The notes: generated from the letters alone by a model not told the origin. A stretch of DNA of 64,000 bases from Dromaius novaehollandiae (GCF_036370855.1 NW_026991398.1:1302001-1366000), one strand, 5' to 3'; counted from the stretch's first letter, positions 11,916 to 24,480 are shown. Translations and numbers: made by a program.

Positions 11916-13110
11916 ACATTACATCCATCTTCAAGAAAGACAGGAAAGATTATCTGGGGAGTGATGGGCTGGTCAGCGTCACCTCAGTCCCTGGGAAGCA
12001 AATCTTCCTGCAGCTGGTTCCAGCCACATGAAGGGGTCGGGAACAGCCAGCCTGAAGTCATCAAGGGCAAATTGTGCCTGGTCAATCTGGCTGCCTTCTG
12101 TGATGGGATGACTCTCTGTGTGGACAAGGGGAGTGCAGTGCATGCACTCCTTGAATTTAGGAAGGCCTTTGACACGGTCTTCCATAACATCTTTGTAGCC
12201 AAACTGGGGAGAGGTGGGATGGAGGAGTAAGCAATGGAGGGTGTGGGGAATGAGCTGGAGGCCACCTGGCTCAAAGGGTGGAGAACAATGGTACAAAGCC
12301 TGAGGGGTCTTGAAAGACTTGGGGATTTGGCTGACAGAAACTTCATGACATTGTACAAGGAGCAATGGCAGGTGCTGTATTGGGGGGCAGAACAGCCTGT
12401 GCATCAGATTAGGCTGGGACTTGACCAGTAGAGGAGTGACCCTGAGGAGAAGGACCTGGACGTTGCAAGAGATGCCACATGAGCCAGTGCTGCGTGCTCA
12501 CCATAAATCAGGCCAGCTGCACACGGGGCTCCATTAGGGAGTGAGCGGCCACCCAGACAAGGTGAATTATTATCCCCCTCGTCTCAGCACTGGTGTGGCC
12601 ACATCTAGAATAGGGTGTCCCAGTGTGGGATGCCCTGTGCTGGAGGAATGGGGAGGAAATGGAGAGCGTCCAGAGGAGGTCTGCCAAGATGAGGTTAGAG
12701 GTCTAAAGGACAAGGCCTTTATGGAGAGGCTGAAGGACCTGGGCTTCTTTAGCCTGGGGAAGGGGAGGCTGAGGGCAGTAGCGTAGGAGCCTGTGACTGT
12801 TTGAAGGGTGGTTTCAGAGAAGATGGAGCTTTTTTTGGTAGTGGGAAACAGCAAGAGAAGGGGAAAGCCACAAGCTGCAGCTTGTGGGGTTCAGCTGTGA
12901 CCTTAGGAAAAGGAAATGTCACTCGTAGGGCAGTTCTGTGGTGCCACAGGTCACTGAGAGGGAGTCTGTGATTAGCCGCTGGTGTTGTGTTTCAAGGAAA
13001 AGCAAGTGAGGACAGAGAGACATCAGTAGAGGTGGAGACATCCCGGGGTGAAAGCAAGGTGGGGAAGCAGGTTGGGTGTCTACAGTCTACAGGGAAACAG
13101 GTACAGGTGT
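11915..13110 (+). mobile_element. CR1 LINE fragment, degenerate
   Basis: Plus-strand CR1 ORF2 pieces follow in order: the RT entry (SIFKKDRKDYLG-like at 11,930, TSVPGK at 11,980), the KAFDTVFHNIFVAKL motif at 12,155-12,215, then after a large deletion DLADRNFMTLYKEQWQVLY at 12,320-12,380. The C-terminal ERLKDLGFFSL region follows at 12,725-12,770, then 3' sequence. It is the inverted counterpart of 56,480-57,690 and shares its 3' half with 24,480-25,220 and 48,880-49,290. Confidence 0.85.
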
Positions 13111-13528
13111 GGGACAGTGTAGGACAGCCTGAGGTGGAGGTGGCCAAGGGCACTGCCAGGGCTCAAAGCTCCCAACAGAACTGAGGTCTTTGTCCTCTTT
13201 GCGATGGCTGGTGTCTCTGCCACCAAGGCCCACGAGAAGACACCATTTCCTGAAAGCACTGTGGCCTTGCTGCCTCCTCATCCCCAGGGAGCCCAGGAGG
13301 TGCTTTATCATTGCCCTGCACTTGGTGTTGCACACCCCAACCCTCACACTGCCCCCAGGAAGAGCCCTGAGCAATGCGTGATGGAAAGGATCACCCTGCC
13401 CAGGGGCTGGGTGTCAGTGCCTGGCTGCTCTGCTTGATAACACACATCAAAGTTGACTTGGCGTCAGAGCCACCTGCCCATTGTCTTTGCCTGCCTGCAA
13501 TCAGGGCCTCCAGCTTTCTGCTCTAATC
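13110..13528 (-). repeat. Block E, copy 2 (interrupted by LTR)
   Basis: The sequence is the reverse complement of 3,490-3,850 and an inverted match of 56,076-56,480. It ends with CTGCTCTAATC directly against the LTR at 13,529. At 49,690-49,710 the same sequence continues without the LTR. Confidence 0.7.
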
Positions 13529-14161
13529 TGTTATGGAAATTAGGCTTATCAGCCACCATAACAGGGCTTGACCCTAGGTTCCCACAAGTAAAGTTCAGAG
13601 GCAAATCAAAACAAATTAAATTTTCATCACATGCGTGCAGTAATTACAGCTCGAGCTGGGTGCCTCCTAAGAGGGACCCTGACGTAAACAAATCCTGGGC
13701 AATTATAGTTTTTTCAACTTACATTTCCCACCCCTCACGCGGTAGGTAGATCAATAGTAATTTTTTGGTCTGGGGTCTCCTGCTCCTCATTGGGTCTCAT
13801 CATCATTCTTAGGTAAGCTGTTTTTCTCCTTATTCTTGTTTTTTGCGGTCTCTGATGAGGGTTGTACCTCTGTTTTTGTTGGGTCTGGTGGTTGTCTGCC
13901 AAGCTCTTATTTTTCAAAGTTTTGATGTCTTCCCTTTCGGAGTGGGTAACACAGGAGCGCAGACCATGTGTGGCTTCCTTATCTTCCCAGCCTGAATGAG
14001 CTCTGAGGCACTATTTTTTACTAAACAAGGTAAAGGTTTATTACTTTTCCCAAGTGCGGCCTAAGGCTTCAGCAAATTTAGCTACTCATGCTAAGCAAGT
14101 TTTATAGAAGTTGTGCTAAGCAGCCATTTCTAGACAGTTTCAATTCACTATTCTTTAATGC
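13529..14161 (-). mobile_element. Fossil LTR (family 1), left arm copy
   Basis: This is the inverted copy of the LTR at 55,443-56,075 and a relative of 30,857-31,668. In LTR orientation it starts near TTAAAGAA, has a TATA-like box (CTATAAAA, about 14,100) and ends with a TGTTATGG...CCATAACA palindrome. No internal retroviral genes adjoin it, and I see no matching target duplication. It is old and lies in the left arm of the large inverted repeat. The ERV class is unresolved; TGTTA...TAACA ends suit an ERVL- or ERVK-like group. Confidence 0.75.
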
Positions 14162-14264
14162 CTACATCCGCTTGATTTATTAGTTGCATCTCTGTATTGC
14201 TGTAGAGATCTGCAGGCGTCAATCCCCCCTCCTCCTGGCACACTCACCAAACCCAGGAATCATA

Positions 14265-14890
14265 TCACCACCAACATCCAAGCCATATGTCTTCTCCTGG
14301 CCAATCAGCTGCTCTGTTAGAGTGAGCTCACAAGTCCCTACCCCCACCAGGTGCCTGCTGATGGTCTAAGGGCTTCAGAGACACAAGTTGCCTCAAAATA
14401 CCTTCCCCAGCCATGAACATGCTGCTGCCTGCTACCTACTCTGGCCCAGGAGACCTCACAATCTGCTTCCACACCCATCTGCCTGCTGCTGGCCTATCAG
14501 GGACTCAGGCAGAAGTGACCTCACAGGCAAATACCCAAGCCATTAGCCAAGTGCTAGCCTTGCAGAGACAAGTGACCTCACAGCGACTCTCCCAGCAATG
14601 TGCCTCCACACAGTCTGTCAGGCACTGAGTCGGACGTGAGCTCACAAACATCTCTTCACCACTTGCCTGCTGCTGGCCTCCCTGCTGCTCTGGAGGAAAT
14701 GACCTCAAAGTCACTTCCCAGCAAGGGGCCTGCTGCTGGCCTATCACGTACCGAGACACAGCTGACCTCACCAGCACATTCCCCACTTCACAGCCTGCTG
14801 CTGGCCTATCGGCTTCTCACCCAGAAGGCACCTCACAGGCACCTTCACAGTCATGTACCTGTCACTGGCCTATGAGCTTCTGAGACTGCA
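14265..14890 (+). repeat. Degenerate ~64-bp tandem array, short copy
   Basis: About nine to ten units of roughly 60-66 bp are seen. Each has a GCCTGCTGCTGGCCTATCAG-like start and an AAGTGACCTCACA-like box. The part 14,490-14,860 closely matches 28,890-29,260 of the long array in the same order, so it is a direct duplication of part of it. The first unit near 14,310 keeps GGCCAATCAG, suggesting that CCTATCAG derives from a CCAAT-type box. Confidence 0.85.
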
Positions 14891-14899
14891 GTTACCTCA

Positions 14900-15620
14900 C
14901 TATACCTTGTCCTGAACAGTGCGTGTTCATGCGCACTCAAAGCGAGCCTGGGGCAGGGCCTGGGCGAGGCCACTGGCAGCCTGCTGCACTACCATTGGCT
15001 GACAGAGCCATCAGTCCAACCCAGGCCCCCCTCCTCCCCTTGCTGGCCAATAGGAGGGCAGCACTGCGGGTGATGCCATGGCAACACTGCAGTCCTGTGT
15101 GACCCGGCCGGCAGCTCTTCCCCTCCCCTGTTTCCCCCCGCCTGTTTCCAAGCTGCTCCCCCAAACAGGCTGTCTTTTGGGTGCAGAGGTTTGACCCCAG
15201 TTTGCAGGAGGACAGGGGCTGTGGCCATCAGAGGACAACATCTCTGAGCCCAAAACATGCTCTGCCAAGTTGGAAGCATAAAAGGATGCAGGGGGGAGGA
15301 AGAGAGGTTCTCCCAAACAAGTAGATGCCCTGGGGTTCTTACAAGGTTCTTACATCTATATCCAACATGGCATTTCCAGCAGGCTCCTGAGAGCCCGATA
15401 GGAGCTGCAGGACACCCCAGCCTCCAGGACACAGGACCCCTTTCCTGGCAGAGCCAGATCCCAAAGGGGGACCAACTCCCAGGGAATCCTGGATATTCAT
15501 TGCCTCCTGCCATGAGGGGATGGAGCTGGCCCCACAGGAGCCTTGGGGCTCAGGGCAGCCCTATCCCCAGGGTCCAGGAGTCCTGGCTGCCACATTGTCT
15601 CCTGAGCCAGGCAGGACCCT
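14900..15620 (+). other. GC-rich segment with promoter-like boxes
   Basis: No gene is seen. The stretch has an inverted CCAAT box (ATTGG at 14,993), a direct GCCAATAGG (15,047) and a TATA-like ATAAAAGG (15,279-15,286) with a GC-rich stretch between, which resembles an RNA polymerase II promoter. No convincing open reading frame follows, and the downstream sequence is block F copy 2. It could be the relic of an LTR or a noncoding transcript promoter, or chance. Confidence 0.35.
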
Positions 15621-18600
15621 CAGGCAGGGTTCTCGTGGCAGCCCCCAGCCCTGTCCAGCCACCCTCACAGCCCGGGACCCACAGCCGTGTTTGAGTTAAC
15701 AGCCTCTGTGTGAAACCTCAGCAAGGAGCTCCCAAAGCCCTTACCCTCAGTGGAGAGCTGCAGGAGTGCTGGGAACAAGGAAGTGTGGTCTGAGCTGATG
15801 GTCTGGGTCCAGCAGCCCTCCATCTCACTTGTCGCCTTCTCATCAGTGTGCCTCTCCAGATGGGGAGGAAGGGTGCTCTTCCCATCTTGTCCCCAAAACT
15901 TCTCTCCAGCATGTCCCTGTTCCTCTGCCTGTCAGCAAGCAGCTCCAGCATAGCCCAACTGCCTCCTGTCCTTCCTCCTTTTCATGGAGCGACTCCAAGG
16001 GACAGCAGTGGGGAGCACGTGAGCAGTGCCCAGCAGTGTCCAGGTCTCACAGGCAAAAGAGGGCACTGCCATGGCAGCACCGGGGAGACCTCCCTGTGAT
16101 GCAGCACATCCCACTGTGACCTCAGCTCGTGTCACCTGGGGGCTCAGTATGTCACTGCCATGGAGATGGCACAGCCAGGGAGAGAGCAGAGAGATTTCCT
16201 CTAACATCCTGGAAAGCAGTCACCTCCCTTCACTCCAGTCATTTTCCAAAAATTTCTGATAAATCCTGGAACATCTCCAGATGGTGCCAAAGGCTGTGAA
16301 ATATCTCAAATGGGGCACTGCAGAGGTCACTTCTGCGTGCCCACACTGGCAGGTCTCTGCCTTGGGCAGACCTGTATAGCAACCTGGGGCTAGAGAGTTG
16401 TTTTGGGGTTTGGCAAGACAGGAGAAAAGTCATGTGGGATGAAACAGCACAAAGCGTGGCCACAAGCAGAGATGCTTCAGTGAGCCTCAAAACTGATAAC
16501 TACTGTGGGTTGCTCTTTTTGTAGAAGTAGGATGTAGGACAGTATGGGACACGATGTAGCCTTCCTCCCTGAGGCCCCAAAGCAGGCTCTTTGCTTTTAA
16601 AAGTCCTCAGCAAGGTTTCTTGGTCTGCGGTGCTTAAGATAGAGATGATACACCAGAAAAGAGCAAACATGCCCTTAGCATTCTTCATCCAGGCGGTTTT
16701 ATCCAGGACCCTCGTCCCTGCCAGGCTCCAAAGCCAATGCGGCAGGCCAAGTAGTTAATCTGGAGAAGTTTTCTCATTTCCCATGAATTTTGCCCAGCTT
16801 TCCTTCTGGCTGAGCCTGGGGAAAGCCATTTCTCATCTCTGGGGCTCAGCTGATCCATGGGCTTCTCAGCATGACCTTGAGGCAGCGCTTCTCCCCTGGG
16901 TACAGTCCCTGACCCCTGGCCCCTGCCTGGGACCCTAGCTCTCTTCTGGGCTGTACATCCCTGTCTCCCTGGGTCTCCCACAGTTTTGATCCTGCACTTC
17001 TCAGGACATGGCCACACACTGCAGGGCTGGTGACCAGGCTCTGGTGCAGAGCTTGTAAGGCAGTGCAGTGCCTTGGGACCTGCATTTGGGCTCATTCAGA
17101 AATTTTTGAGGTGACCAGCTCCCAGCGCTGCAGCTGCTGAAGCTTGAGAAGGTCCCTACAACCAGCCTTCCTGCTCTTCCTCATCTCTGCCCTGGAGTGA
17201 CTCATGCAGAAGGGAGACTCCATCCCCTTTGAATACTGTCAGAGATGGGGCTTTTGAAGTCACCGCAAAAGGAAGGACTCACCTACTTGTGTGGGTTGCT
17301 TCTTCAGCCTCTGGCACCCGCTCTGTGATGCTGTGAGCCCCAGCTCTGCACCCTGAGGTCTCTGCCCTTCGTCCAGAGGCACAGCTTCAAATGACGGAAG
17401 TGTTGCTTTAGAGAGCTCACTTCAAGCTGAGACACACTGTGGAGCTGAAGGCCTGATGGAGGCTAGTCCGGGATGCGGCAGTCTCCTCCACCCCCTCCTG
17501 CTCTGGGCCCAAGCACGCAGGAAGGTCCCAGGAAGTGTTTGGTGTGGGGGGGATGGGTTTCCCTCCACATGTCCCAAGTCCTGTGTGGGTGTCTCTGAGC
17601 ACCCAGGAAAATCCCTCTTCGCTAGGGCCTCGCATCAAGCCTTTTCCAGACTTTTGTACAGAAGCACTGCCCAGTCCGAGATCCCCAAGAGCAGCACCAC
17701 CCCCGGCATGGCCTGGGACCCCCAGGAGCTGTGTGGCTCCCTCTTCTGTTTCCACGTGCCCTGATTAAATGGACAATTTCTACCATCACCTTTCCAGCAC
17801 CCTAGCTGGACATCGTAACTTCCCATGTTTTCCAGTTTTCCTCCTTCTCTTACTCTTGGTTCATTCAGATACCTAGTTGTTGAGTTCCACTTCAAGACAT
17901 TTAAAGCTTGATCTGTCTTTCAGCAGTCTGTCCCGTTAGCCAAGGCATTAATTGTGTTTATGTCTACTGTTTCCTATCTATCCAAAAGGTTTCTAGTCAG
18001 GCTATCCCTTGTGGAAAGTGCACCTCATTGGAGGCAGCTTGGAATGAGCATACTGGCGAGTGTAATTTTTTATGGAACTATATCATGCTTTATTCTTTGT
18101 TTGTTTTCTACTAAAAGAAAAAACTTCTTTGTCTATTTGCAGCCAGTTTTCTAGGTAAAGTAGGTGGGAATTGGGGCCTATGAGCTGTAACATTCAGTTG
18201 CAGACTTCAGAGGAATAAGGTTAGCTTTTAACAAGAGTGATGGAAGTCCCAGTTGGCTGATGAGAGCAATGGGAGGATTGGGGAGATGGGGAGGAAGATT
18301 GTCCATGCAGGCTCTGACCTCCAGGACACTGCTTTTCCTACTTGTCCTGACTTCATGAGGAGACTCTCTGGATCAGTCTCAGCTGGAGAATGTTGCTGCC
18401 ACTTATTCTGAAAGCTGGAAAATAGTACTCCTAAAAAAAACCCTTTCAAAGCAGAAATACTTGTATACTATTGAAGTCTCCATCTTTCAGCTACACTCCC
18501 GACACCTCTCCAATTGGCCATACAAGACTTGAAGAAAATCACAGGAAGAGAGGCGGTTCATCAGGGCTTTTTGCATTTTTATGATCCCCATGGTGTATTT

Positions 18601-18630
18601 GGTGCTGAATCCATGAACCACAGCTACTGA
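15620..18630 (+). repeat. Duplicated block F, copy 2
   Basis: A direct copy of 350-3,375, matching throughout with scattered small gaps; for example 16,130-16,340 matches 850-1,060 and 17,960-18,060 matches 2,690-2,800. It stops about 18,630 where copy 1 goes on into block E. It is noncoding, with no conserved frame between the copies. Confidence 0.7.
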
Positions 18631-18879
18631 CAGCCTTCTTTTTGGTGCCATCCACCAGGAGGGATGATGGCACGATGGCGCTATGAGCTGGGAGGGTGGG
18701 GAACATTATTCCTTCTTCAGGCACTTCCCAGGCCACGTGGAGGCCAGGACAGCAAGGACTTCTGGCTCTGCACCAAGAGCTCCCTGTAGTGTACCCACAC
18801 TCTGAATGTTGTCTTGGATTAAAAGTTGGCATTTTTCTCTCCAAGACACTTTCAAGCCCAGTTCCACTTCCTTCTCATC

Positions 18880-19530
18880 TCTCCCAATCCCTCCTCTGAT
18901 CTCGCTGGCCATTCCTACACCCCTCCCCTCTTCTCCCTGCAGGACCCCGAGCTGACGGTGCTGCTCTGCAAAGCAAGCGGGCTGTGAGGCCCCGGGGCTA
19001 CAAGGGGACTCTGCACTGGCCGTGCTGGTCAGGGTGGGAATCACACCAAACCAAATGGGGATCAAAGCCTCTAGTCCCTCCATGGGGATGCAGATGTGGC
19101 AGGTCTTGGAGGGACTATGGAGCATTTCCAAGGGTGCTAGTTGTGTCCAGGGGTGCCTCTAGATCCTGGCCCTGGTATTTCACAGAGGGTGACATGAATC
19201 GCTCTCCAGGCTCCCTTCCCTGTGCCAGCTGGGTCCTCACAGCCTCTCCTGAGATTGTGGAGTCCTCCTTGCTCCCAGATACCTGGGTTTAGCACTTTAC
19301 CTTTAGGTGACTTGATGTTGGAGGATCTCTCCCTTTGTGAGGCTTCCCTCACTACCCACACCAGGCACACGCTGTCCCAGAAGATCCCCTGTGCTCTCCT
19401 GGCAGCTCCAGCTTCCCCTCCAGAAGGACAGGTATCTGACGCTGGGCCTTAACATGTGGGACTGCCTTAGGTATGCACATCCAGAGGTGTCCCACTCCAC
19501 CGGCCTCCCCTCCACTGCCACTGGACACTG
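18880..19530 (-). repeat. Conserved downstream block D, OR unit 2
   Basis: The stretch around 18,935-19,030 matches 58,470-58,565 and 40,805-40,900, and lies 3' of OR2 on its strand. It is more diverged than the other copies and holds no coding frame. The bases between 18,630 and 18,880 show nothing I recognise. Confidence 0.55.
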
Positions 19531-19710
19531 ATGGGGGAGTCCTAAGTCCAGTCCTTGGTCTCTAAGAGATTATTACATGATTTTTGCTCCTGAACCCATG
19601 GAGGACCCCATCAGCAGCAGCCCCTTTGGTCATAATTTCCTTGGGCCTACTCTTGACACCAGCTTTGGAAGAAGAGCCAGCCTTCAAAAACTGCACTGAG
19701 GAGAACTTAC

Positions 19711-19716
19711 TTTATT
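19711..19716 (-). promoter_or_regulatory. Poly(A) signal of OR2
   Basis: The plus strand reads TTTATT, giving AATAAA about 215 bases past the OR2 stop, at the position conserved in OR1, OR4 and OR5. Confidence 0.65.
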
Positions 19717-19930
19717 ACAGAGATACTGTGAGGGAGTCAGCTCCGATCCAGTGTTGGACACAATTTTATATGGGCACCAGGTGAGACAGGGCAGTCTCAG
19801 GAAAGGTGAAATGAAGCCAAGCATTTGTGCAGCAACATGATAACAAATACTACTAATAATAGTAACAATAGCCATAATAAAAATAAAGTGAATAAACAAT
19901 GTTCAGTCCTGGTATGAGACACTGTGGGAG

Positions 19931-20890
19931 TCATTTGTGGAGAGCAATGGCAATGTTACCACTACTGAAAAATGTCCATGAAAGCACTTTCCTCAGGGCA
20001 TCCTGGAGCTCCTTGTTCCTCATGCTGTAGATGAGGGGGTTCACTGCTGGAGGCACCACCGAATACAGAACAGCCACCACCAGATCCACAGCTGGGGAGG
20101 AGAGGGAGGGGGGCTTCAGGTAGGCAAACATGACAGTGCTGAGAAACAGGGAGACCACGGCCAGGTGCGGGAGGCACATGGAAAAGGCTTTGTGTCGTCC
20201 CTGCTCAGAGGGGATCCTCAGCACAGCAGTGAAGATCTGCACGTAGGACACCACAATGAAAATGAAACACACAGAGACTAAAAAGACACTAACCACAAGA
20301 AGCCCCACTTCCCTGAGGTAGGCATCTGAGCAGGAGAGCTTGAGGATCTGGGGGATCTCACAGAAGAACTGGTCCACTGTGTTGCCTTGGCAGAGTGGTA
20401 TTGAAAATGTGTTAGCAGTGTGCAGGAGAGCATGGAGAAAACCAGTGCCCCAGGCAGCTGCTGCCATTTTGACACAAGCTCTGCTGCCCATGATGGTCCC
20501 GTAGTGCAGGGGTTTGCAAATGGCAACATAGCGGTCATAGGCCATGACAGTGAGAAGGGAATACTCTCCTCCTAACAAGGACACAACCAGGAAGACCTGG
20601 GCAGCACATCCTGAGTAGGAAATGTCCCTGGTGTCCCACAGGGAATTGGCCATGGATTTGGGGACAGTGGTGGAGATGGTGCCAAGGTCGAGGAGGGAGA
20701 GGCTGAGGAGGAAGAAGTACATGGGGGTGTGGAGGCGGTGGTCTCAGGCTACGGCTGTGATGATGAGGCCGTTGCCCAGGAGGGCAGCCAGGTAGATGCC
20801 CAGGAAGAGCGAGAAGTGCAAGAGCTGCAGCTCCCGTCTGTCTGCAAACACCAGGAGGAGGAACTCACTGAGGGAGCTGCTGTTGGACAT
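19931..20890 (-). pseudogene. OR2: OR14-like receptor with one nonsense codon
   Basis: Read from the conserved MSNSSS start (ATG at 20,890-20,888) the gene would give 319 residues. Codon 49, Cys (TGC) in the other four paralogs (ACDHRLHTPMY), is TGA at 20,746-20,744. Downstream the frame is fully open and all receptor motifs survive: PMYFFLL, MAYDRYVAIC, LCQGN, FFCEIP, SY, KAFSMC, NPLIYSMRNKE. The C-terminus is longer than in its paralogs (tail LSWTFFSSGNIAIALHK). A single base change in an otherwise clean gene implies recent loss, a segregating null allele or a sequencing error. Translation could restart only after TM1, which would not give a normal receptor. Splice acceptor and poly(A) signal are still present. 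Confidence 0.9.
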
Positions 20891-20918
20891 TTGCTCCCTC
20901 TGGGCCCAAGGGGTCTGT

Positions 20919-20949
20919 CTGAGGAAGAAGAGATGTTGTCAAGTTAGGG
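20919..20949 (-). promoter_or_regulatory. Branch point and 3' splice site before OR2
   Basis: On the minus strand CCCTAAC (20,949-20,943) precedes a pyrimidine tract and a CTTCCTCAG acceptor ending at 20,919, 29 bases upstream of the ATG. The arrangement is the same as before OR1, OR3, OR4 and OR5. Confidence 0.6.
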
Positions 20950-23900
20950 CAGACTTCTCTAGCAAAACTGTCTCCCCGAAGCACACACACTTTCTCTCTC
21001 CCCATCCTGGCAGCACAGTCATTGAGCTCTGTGGCTTGAGCTCTGCCTGGTGCTGGCTGAGTTTGCTATGAGGAGACAGAAATCCTCAGCATTGCTACTG
21101 CACTCAGAGTCAACAGATGCGATTCCTGAGAAGCAAAAGGATTCACTCTGGCTTTAGTGTAGAGTGAGGAGGGCTGGCCTGTCCATCCCCCTTGTTCCCA
21201 GCCCTGTGTTCGCACCTCTGAGGTGGAGGACAATTTCATTTGTGTTACCCTAGAAAGAAATGACACCACTGAGTGCAGATCAACAAACTCAGCACCCCTT
21301 CTCAGGGTTCCTTGAGGAGAGGTCTCAGCCCTCCCCTTCTAGCCAAGAGCACATCGGGCTCATTCCAGCTGCCTGCATCCAGCTGCCCAGCAGCACTTCC
21401 GTGGCCTCAGTATCTAGCTGCTTTCTCCATGGGGCATCTATGTAACATCCAGCTGCAATGGGAGAGCTGTGTCCTTCCGGAGGGCAGCTTGCAGCCCAGC
21501 CACACAACCCAGGGAAATGGTCAAATATTTTAAGGATGGGATGTCCTGACGAGAGAGTTGGCTCATTCCCAGCCCCCCACACTGCATGGTTCAGAGCCCC
21601 ACAGACTTCAGGGGGACTTGGGCTCCTCAGTGTAGAGGATACATGTGCTTGGCAGGACCTGCAGGTTCCGTGTCTGATCTGCATCAGAACCCCCCTCCCC
21701 AGAGAGTCCCAGCAGAAGGACAAGAGCAGCATGGACAGGTGGGAACCACAGAGCAATACCATGATATCTCTGCTGGCGAAGGAAGGCACAAGGGAGAGAG
21801 AGAGGGCCGCTCAGGATTTTCTCCTCTCCTGAGTGTTCAGCTGCTGAGGAAAAGACTCCTGCCCTGGACCCCACAGCCTTGAGAGCAGAGGGCTGTGCTG
21901 GCTGGCAGAGGAGAGGAGATGCTGGAGTTGATGGTTTCCTCTCACACCTTGAGCATGACTCTGCTGCCTGGAGCCGTCCCTGCGGGCAGCTGTTTCTCTG
22001 TCCCCACGTCTCTCCCCTGTCAGTGCTCACAGACCCCATCCCACCCGCTGGGTGCTCAGCTCTGCCCTGCAGAAACCTCCCGGGGGCAGGACACTGCCCA
22101 GGGCACCTCTGTGTTTGCAGGGCCTAAGCACCAGGGAAGACACACCTTGTTGAGGCTGGAAAGGTGCTGCTGGCTTGGTCTGTAGGCTGAGGGGTGGATG
22201 AAGGCATTTGCTGAGTTCATCCCACAACTGTTCCTCTCTCACTGTTGCTGTTTTGGAGTCTCAATCTCCTGTTGAAACCTGACAGATCCAATAACATTTA
22301 ATTATACCCAAAGGCCATAAAACTGAAAGCAGAGACTCATGAAAGCTCCTTCCCTTTCAAGTATCCCCTGCCTTGACCTTCTTTTTGAAAAAGCCCCTCC
22401 AGAAATGTTCTCAGGGTGAGGCAGAGCTGTGAGCAGCACTGACCCATGCAGAACCCTCTTGGCTGGAGAAAGAACCTGCCCTGGTGGGGGTCTCTCCTTC
22501 CACCCAGAGCTTCTCCCCACAGTGCCACAGGGAGTTCCCAGCACAGGCTGAGTGCTGACCCTCACAGGCGGCAGTCACTGCCCCAGGCACACAGCACCCT
22601 GGGGTGCAGGGACACTGCTCTGAATTACAGCCCTGGGCAGAGCTGGGTGCACTCCCGGGCTCCACACCCCTGCAGTGTCCCTGCGAGAGGGGAGCACGCT
22701 GCCCTACCCCTCTGATGATGCGGCTGGGATTCCCTGCTCTAAAGCACCTCCTGCTCCACACAAGAGGGACTGCGATACCCATCCTGACAGACCCTGTCAG
22801 CCATGGGAGGTGGTAGCTTTAGAGCACCCCTCAGGGTATCTCACTGCATTGCCCTGCAGCCAGAGACTTACTGTATTAGGGGCTGTGAAGATTTCTCCTC
22901 CAGTGAGCTCTCAGACATCCTCTCACTCCTCACTGTCTTTAACTTCTTGTTGTCTCACTCATCTTGCTCATCTTCCTTGTCTCATGTTGGCACCTGCAGG
23001 CAGTGCCTGGAGCCCTGCGGCTCCTTGCAGAGGAGCTGTTCCTGCACAGAGCTGTTTCTCAGCAATGCTGCCAGGTTGCCATGAGCTCCCTCCATCCCAG
23101 GAGTCTGGCCCCACTTGGGAACACTGGCCCAGCTGAAGGTGTGACTTTATGTGTCCTTTGTACTGTCTCCTCCTGGGAAATGTGCACTGAAGTAGGCTGA
23201 AATAATCACTGATGGTCTCTCTCTAAACACTGAAGAGACACTGATTCCAGCATTGCAATTTGTCTTTTCAGAGGATGATTATCTAGGAGAGGTGGAAACA
23301 TCGCACTCTGGAAGCCTCTACTCCCATCTCTTAACTAGGTAGGACAGGTAGAAAAGGAGCAATAAGGGAGGTCATTTACCCATGGTTCAGGTGTTGATTC
23401 AGATGAGTCAGTGTGGGCATCTTATGTCATGTTAGAAGCCCCTGGGCTGGAGCGGGATTCAGCAAACTCCTGTGAACTCCACAAACACACAGGAGGTGGG
23501 ATTCCCCTTCCCAAAACTGAAGTGAGCACAATAGAGGTGTCTGCCTGTGAGCTCCTTGTCTAAGCTCCCATTGGAATCACTGGAGATGGAGGGTGGGAGT
23601 CAGTTGCTCACACACAAACATCTGGTGACAGCTGAAGAGACAGAGGTGGTCCCAGGCATGTGCCAGTGTCTGCTTGCTCTGATAGAGCAACTAGGAGACC
23701 CACATCCTTCTAGAGCATCAGCTGGAGGACAGGTGGGGAATTTCCTTGTCAATCTGAAATGACCCTAGATGCCTACTACGACTAGAGCTCTACTCACTAC
23801 GAAGCTGAGGCTCATGCATATCTCTACATTGCAGACCACTGATGCAATTCAGTGCAGACACTTGATTTAATGACATAGGCCGTGTCAGATGTCCCATACA

Positions 23901-24480
23901 ACTTCATGTTTCTAGCAGATGCCTCATGAGACCTAGAGGCAAACCATGCCCTTTTGGAGTGGTTGCTGGGCAAAAACCTCAGGCCAGCCCAGGTTTCCTA
24001 CTTGTGCCCAAAATACTGAATCCAACAACTGCATTTAGGCAAAGCCCATCTCACGTACATCCAAATGTTCTGCAGAAATGGGAGGCACATCACACAGAGG
24101 TCTCCACAGTAGTCTCTGCACTCTCAAACCCTTCTAGCTCTCCTCCCCCTGAATGTCTTCTCACCTCCTGATTATATGAACAGGGACTGTACTAATGATG
24201 ATCACAGGCTCCCCAGGCCCAGAGACTTTTTGGTTGCACCTTGTCCTTCCCGGAGACCGGTTCACCTCTGTCACAGGCCCCAGGGGGCTGCAGAGTCAGC
24301 TCAGGCAGCAAGCCCCTCTCCTGCCATTCCTGCACAGCCCAGCTCTATATCTCTCTGGCCTTGGATACTACAGGATTTGCTCTCTTAGTGGGAATCTCAT
24401 TTCACCATTACATTTGCTATCGATGCCAGCATGTCTCATGAAGTAACAGGTTTCCCCATGACTCATCTTGCGGCCATGAG
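20950..24480 (-). repeat. Conserved upstream region of OR unit 2
   Basis: Noncoding; its sub-blocks match those upstream of the other ORs. Examples are 21,300-21,480 against 43,250-43,430, 21,840-22,110 against 43,785-44,060 (nearly identical), 22,980-23,110 against 44,890-45,030, and 23,860-24,420 against 45,790-46,370. The closest relative is the OR4 unit. It ends at a CR1 remnant near 24,480. Confidence 0.6.

Noticed and set aside
20744-20746. The TGA in OR2 as a selenocysteine codon
   Set aside because: Olfactory receptors are not selenoproteins and no SECIS-like element was apparent. A nonsense change is simpler.
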